A stretch of DNA of 8,111 nt, taken from Candidatus Brevefilum sp. Lineage in GTDB: Bacteria > Chloroflexota > Anaerolineae > Anaerolineales > Anaerolineaceae. The stretch covers positions 1 through 8,111 of the forward strand of contig SKPR01000069.1 of the NCBI GenBank assembly GCA_007119455.1. Direction: 5' to 3'. The notes under the pieces were generated by a model. It was not told where the DNA came from and did not search any database. It was given only the letters and a program-made list of their open reading frames with translations. This document shows, piece by piece, positions 5,667 to 8,111 of this stretch. The number at the start of each line of letters is the position of its first letter. The stretch's first letter is position 1. A program made the position numbers and the translations under genes.

Positions 5667-6440
5667 TTGGATATTGTTTATTTCAGCCCAACGGGAAACA
5701 CGGCGCATTTGGCACAACACCTTGCCAGAACCCTCCAATCACGTCAGATTCCTGCTAACCTTCACCCACTCGAATGGACAGAACCCGGGGACCTGGACCC
5801 GGATGGACACCTGGTCTTAATGTATGCTGTGCACGCCTTCAACCCGCCGCGCACGGTGATTCACTTCGTCCGGAAACTGATCCCGGACGAGGCCAGGACC
5901 GTTAGCATCCTTAGCGTGGGCGGCGCCGAAACCTGGATGAATGCCGGGGCGTCTTTGTCCGTCAGGCGGATTTTACAAAAGAAGGGCTTCTTGATTCAAC
6001 AGGATGAACTTCTCGCAATGCCGCCGACTATTCTCATCGGCTTGCCCGACCACCAGGCACAGGAGATGATCTCAAAAGCCGAGGATCAGATCTTGCATGT
6101 TGCCAGCAGAATCCAATCCGGCCAGCGAACGGCCATTGATGTGCCACTCAAAAGTCGGATCGTTACGTTTTTGGGACGGCTGGAAGGTCTGGGAGCCCGG
6201 TTATATGGCCTGGAGCTCCGGGCCAGTGATGCCTGTACGGCTTGCCGCTTGTGTGTTGAAGAATGCCCTGAGCGCAACATCCGGATGGATGATGCTGCCA
6301 GGCCGGCCTTTGGTTTGCGCTGCTTGATGTGTATGCGCTGCATCTATAACTGTCCGGAGGATGCAATCGCACCACGCTTTTCAAAATTCGTCCCCCTCAA
6401 AGATGGTTACCAGATTGACCGTCTGCTGCACGATGAATGA
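5667..6440 (+). CDS. EFR1-type flavodoxin/ferredoxin fusion protein (TTG start)
   Basis: This is a 257-residue cytoplasmic electron-transfer protein. Residues 1-~150 form a flavodoxin-like domain that starts with the FMN phosphate loop 'FSPTGNTA' (6-13) and continues through 'VLMYAVHAFNPPRTVIHFV' and 'SVGGAETWMNAGASLSVRRILQKKGF'. The C-terminal part is a ferredoxin with two [4Fe-4S] motifs: CTACRLCVEECP (Cys190, 193, 196, 200) and CLMCMRCIYNCP (Cys219, 222, 225, 229). This order matches the EFR1 family (flavodoxin-like N-terminus, bacterial-type ferredoxin C-terminus), common in anaerobes, in which electrons should pass between the clusters and FMN. The redox partner is unknown. The start is TTG: AGAGG at 5656-5660 lies 6 nt upstream and the protein then begins directly at the first beta strand (MDIVYFS). 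It is the first gene of an operon with the following hydrolase, 15 nt away. Confidence 0.88.
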   Translation: MDIVYFSPTGNTAHLAQHLARTLQSRQIPANLHPLEWTEPGDLDPDGHLVLMYAVHAFNPPRTVIHFVRKLIPDEARTVSILSVGGAETWMNAGASLSVRRILQKKGFLIQQDELLAMPPTILIGLPDHQAQEMISKAEDQILHVASRIQSGQRTAIDVPLKSRIVTFLGRLEGLGARLYGLELRASDACTACRLCVEECPERNIRMDDAARPAFGLRCLMCMRCIYNCPEDAIAPRFSKFVPLKDGYQIDRLLHDE

Positions 6441-6455
6441 TGGATGGAGGAGGGT

Positions 6456-7352
6456 ATGCCAAGCCTGCCAGCCCGGATTGTGAAAGCCCTTTTGAAAATA
6501 CAACCGCAAGGCTGGGCCAGGGCCACCATCACTGAAATGCGCACACGCCAGGAGAAACAGGCCCGGTGGATGCGCGTGAGTAAAAACATTAGCTTGACAC
6601 CCATCATCATTGACGGAAACCCACCAGTGCAGGCAGCCATGGTCAGCGCCCCAGGGCCAACCAGTGGTGTGATGCTGTACCTGCATGGTGGTGCCTATGT
6701 GGTGGGATCGGTAAATTCGCATCGCGCCTTATTAAGCAGCCTGGCCCGAGTGACACGGATGAAGATCTTGGCCATTGACTATCGCCTGGCACCGGAAGAC
6801 CCTTTCCCAGCAGCGCTGAACGACACCCTTACAGCCTACCGCTGGTTGCTTTCAACGGGAACGGTGCCCGGGCAAATTGTGATTGCCGGTGATTCAGCCG
6901 GCGGTGGCCTGGCACTGGCAGCTATCGCTGCGCTGCGGGATTCGGGTGATCAACTGCCAGCCTGTGCCCTTTGCTTTTCCCCGTGGTTAGATCTGACCTT
7001 ATCATCCAAATCCATCAATTTCAATGCAAAAGCTGATCCGCTCTTGAGCCGGGCTGTGCTGACCACCTATGCTGATCTTTATGCCGGTGATCACGAGTTG
7101 AGCCAACCCCTGATATCCCCCTTTTTCGCCGACCTGGCAGGGTTCCCGCCGCTGCTGGTTCATGTGGGGGGCGACGAAATCTTCCTGGATGAGGCACGCG
7201 GGCTGGCTGAGGCAGCGCGCACAGCTGGGGTTGATGTTGAATTAACAATCTGGCCGGGCTTGTTTCATGTATTCCAGCTGGTCCCCTTCCTACCCGAAGC
7301 AAAACAGAGCCTGAACCAGGCGGGACAATTTATCGTCCACCACCTGACCTGA
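6456..7352 (+). CDS. HSL-family alpha/beta hydrolase (esterase/lipase-like)
   Basis: This is a 298-residue serine hydrolase of the hormone-sensitive-lipase group, probably a cytoplasmic carboxylesterase for short acyl or aryl esters. It shows the oxyanion-hole motif HGGA (77-80, in 'MLYLHGGAYVVGS'), 'AIDYRLAPEDPFPAAL', the nucleophile elbow GDSAGGG (Ser147), the acid in 'GGDEIFLDEAR' (Asp240) and the base in 'GLFHVF' (His271). All triad residues are present and the length is normal. No signal peptide is seen. The start at 6456 is preferred: GGAGG at 6446-6450 is 5 nt upstream and gives 'MPSLPARIV'. An in-frame ATG at 6444 would overlap that ribosome site. The 15-nt gap after the ferredoxin gene, with the Shine-Dalgarno inside it, indicates one transcript. 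Substrate is unknown; a link between ester cleavage and redox chemistry of the partner is only an inference. Confidence 0.92.
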   Translation: MPSLPARIVKALLKIQPQGWARATITEMRTRQEKQARWMRVSKNISLTPIIIDGNPPVQAAMVSAPGPTSGVMLYLHGGAYVVGSVNSHRALLSSLARVTRMKILAIDYRLAPEDPFPAALNDTLTAYRWLLSTGTVPGQIVIAGDSAGGGLALAAIAALRDSGDQLPACALCFSPWLDLTLSSKSINFNAKADPLLSRAVLTTYADLYAGDHELSQPLISPFFADLAGFPPLLVHVGGDEIFLDEARGLAEAARTAGVDVELTIWPGLFHVFQLVPFLPEAKQSLNQAGQFIVHHLT

Positions 7353-7474
7353 AATCGTTGTTTAGGTTTTCTCCTGATCAACCAATACCCAGTTTCCTAA
7401 TCTTCTATCGGCCTTGTTACTTTATCAGGTCAAACCCTCCCGTAGGGCCTCGATATCCCAATCAACTATGGACA

Positions 7475-7492
7475 CACGCATAACTGGGCGTG
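7475..7492 (+). terminator. Weak hairpin in the gap after the hydrolase gene
   Basis: CACGC (7475-7479) pairs with GCGTG (7488-7492) around an 8-nt loop and is followed by ATTTT. It lies about 120 nt after the hydrolase stop and before the next promoter-like sequence. The stem is short, so it is a tentative terminator. Nothing else structured was seen in 7353-7474. Confidence 0.3.
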
Positions 7493-7514
7493 ATTTTCAA
7501 GGTAAAATAAGGCT

Positions 7515-7544
7515 TTGAGAAAAATGACTAATGTCCAGTATACC
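7515..7544 (+). promoter_or_regulatory. Possible sigma-70-type promoter for the SnoaL-like gene
   Basis: TTGAGA (7515-7520, 5 of 6 to TTGACA) and TATACC (7539-7544, 4 of 6 to TATAAT) are separated by 18 nt, about 27 nt before the ATG at 7571. It supports transcription independent of the upstream operon, from which the gene is separated by 218 nt. Confidence 0.4.
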
Positions 7545-7570
7545 AGGTGGATAATCACAGGTTATGAAAA

Positions 7571-8044
7571 ATGAAAGAGTCACATCACAACATGCCTGAC
7601 GCCGCAGCTTGCCCCCCGTTGGACGCAGACCTTGTCCTTGCCTTATGGTCAAAAACCTATAATACCCAGGGCAAACCGGATTGGTCTCACATTTTCCCTT
7701 ATTATGCGGATGACATCATATTCCAGGATACGATCCAGAGGGTGGAAGGCAAACACGCTTTCATCGAAATGTGCAACCGGCTCACAAAACGTTGCAAGGA
7801 ATTACAAATGGAAATTGCCTCGGTGGTGGCTTCTGAAAACACCATCTTCATCGAATGGGAGATGATCATGATCTTCCGCAATACTCCCAGCACCTCCTTA
7901 TTCGGGAGCACCCGATTGACCCTGGGCGATGATGGGACGATCACCCACCAGAGAGATTACTATGATTTGTGGGGCGATATCTTCGCCAACGTACCCCTGA
8001 TGAAAAGAGCCTACCCCGGTTTTATGAAAAGGATCTTCGGCTGA
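7571..8044 (+). CDS. NTF2-like / SnoaL-like family protein
   Basis: This is a 157-residue soluble protein with the cone-shaped NTF2-like fold expected from its pattern. An N-terminal helix ('DLVLALWSKTYNTQGKPDWSHIFPYYADDIIFQDTIQRVEGKHAFIEMCNRLTKRC') has the typical 'YYADDIIFQD...VEGKHAF' stretch. Beta strands follow: 'LQMEIASVVASENTIFIEWEMIMIF', 'SLFGSTRLTLGDDGTITHQRDYYDLWG', with the common 'I..HRDYYD' ending. Members include polyketide cyclases, ketosteroid isomerases, hydratases and ligand binders, so the family alone does not give a reaction. The C-terminal 'ANVPLMKRAYPGFMKRIFG' resembles a subgroup often encoded with short-chain dehydrogenases. The ATG at 7571 is used; the upstream ACAGG (about 7557-7561) is a weak ribosome site, and an alternative ATG lies at 7592. 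An ATG at 7564 is in another frame. Confidence 0.85.
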   Translation: MKESHHNMPDAAACPPLDADLVLALWSKTYNTQGKPDWSHIFPYYADDIIFQDTIQRVEGKHAFIEMCNRLTKRCKELQMEIASVVASENTIFIEWEMIMIFRNTPSTSLFGSTRLTLGDDGTITHQRDYYDLWGDIFANVPLMKRAYPGFMKRIFG

Positions 8045-8055
8045 GAACGACTGCG

Positions 8056-8111
8056 ATGAGACTACCGCGAGAATTACAATACATCACCAATAGCCTCAAA
8101 CCCCAGCATTC
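8056..8111 (+). CDS. Possible start of a further gene, cut by the window end
   Basis: An ATG at 8056, 11 nt after the SnoaL-like stop, opens a frame (MRLPRELQYITNSLKPQH...) that stays open to the window edge. Eighteen codons are too few to assign a family, and the Shine-Dalgarno is poor (GAGAA at 8043-8047). The tight spacing is the main reason to list it. Confidence 0.3.
   Translation, partial: MRLPRELQYITNSLKPQH

Noticed and set aside
5501..5820. Short plus-strand open frames in the divergent spacer
   Set aside because: Composition rich in Pro, His, Ser and Thr with no motif or ribosome site; the second overlaps the flavodoxin domain in another frame.
6381..6722. Minus-strand open frame across the junction of the ferredoxin and hydrolase genes
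   Set aside because: It overlaps two confidently identified genes and has no recognisable features.

Overview
The window reads as a piece of bacterial chromosome, most plausibly from an anaerobic Chloroflexota (Anaerolineae-like) organism. This placement is an inference from protein texture: PheS with a CxxC...CxxC zinc-type insertion, PheT with an expanded tRNA-binding domain and a 'GRADLLEEISRIYGYDNIP' B5 segment, and a ferredoxin-flavodoxin protein next to an HSL-type hydrolase. It was not tested by a search. No rRNA, tRNA, CRISPR array or transposase gene is visible.

Region 1 (1-3722) is a phenylalanyl-tRNA synthetase locus. It holds the C-terminal 162 codons of pheS (its start lies outside the window) and a complete pheT. 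Between them sits an AT-rich four-helix-bundle gene of the 23S rRNA intervening-sequence (IVP/S23) family. This small gene lies between two arms that are imperfect inverted copies of each other. The left arm starts 1-3 nt after the pheS stop codon. The right arm is seven in-register copies of a CTAATAC-like heptamer and ends about 10 nt before the pheT Shine-Dalgarno. Gene plus arms look like a compact insertion whose transcript could close into a ~45-bp stem. This is the most interesting object in the window. A GC-rich hairpin follows pheT.

Region 2 (3723-4590) has a small, probably secreted protein of unknown function. Its mature N-terminus is a run of degenerate five-residue repeats (15-nt units), and its C-terminal half is rich in Phe and acidic residues. 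After it comes a stretch that can fold into a three-way-junction RNA closed by a run of eight G residues.

Region 3 (4591-5666) has a minus-strand multi-pass membrane protein of the CPBP (Abi/CAAX) protease fold in which several catalytic-motif residues are replaced. Its intergenic region carries a 16-bp palindrome and, next to the following plus-strand gene, a perfect TATAAT.

Region 4 (5667-7352) is a two-gene operon: an EFR1-type flavodoxin/2x[4Fe-4S] ferredoxin fusion starting at TTG, and, 15 nt later, an HSL-family alpha/beta hydrolase with an intact catalytic triad. Region 5 (7571-8111) is a separate NTF2/SnoaL-like protein, possibly followed by the first codons of another gene cut by the window end.
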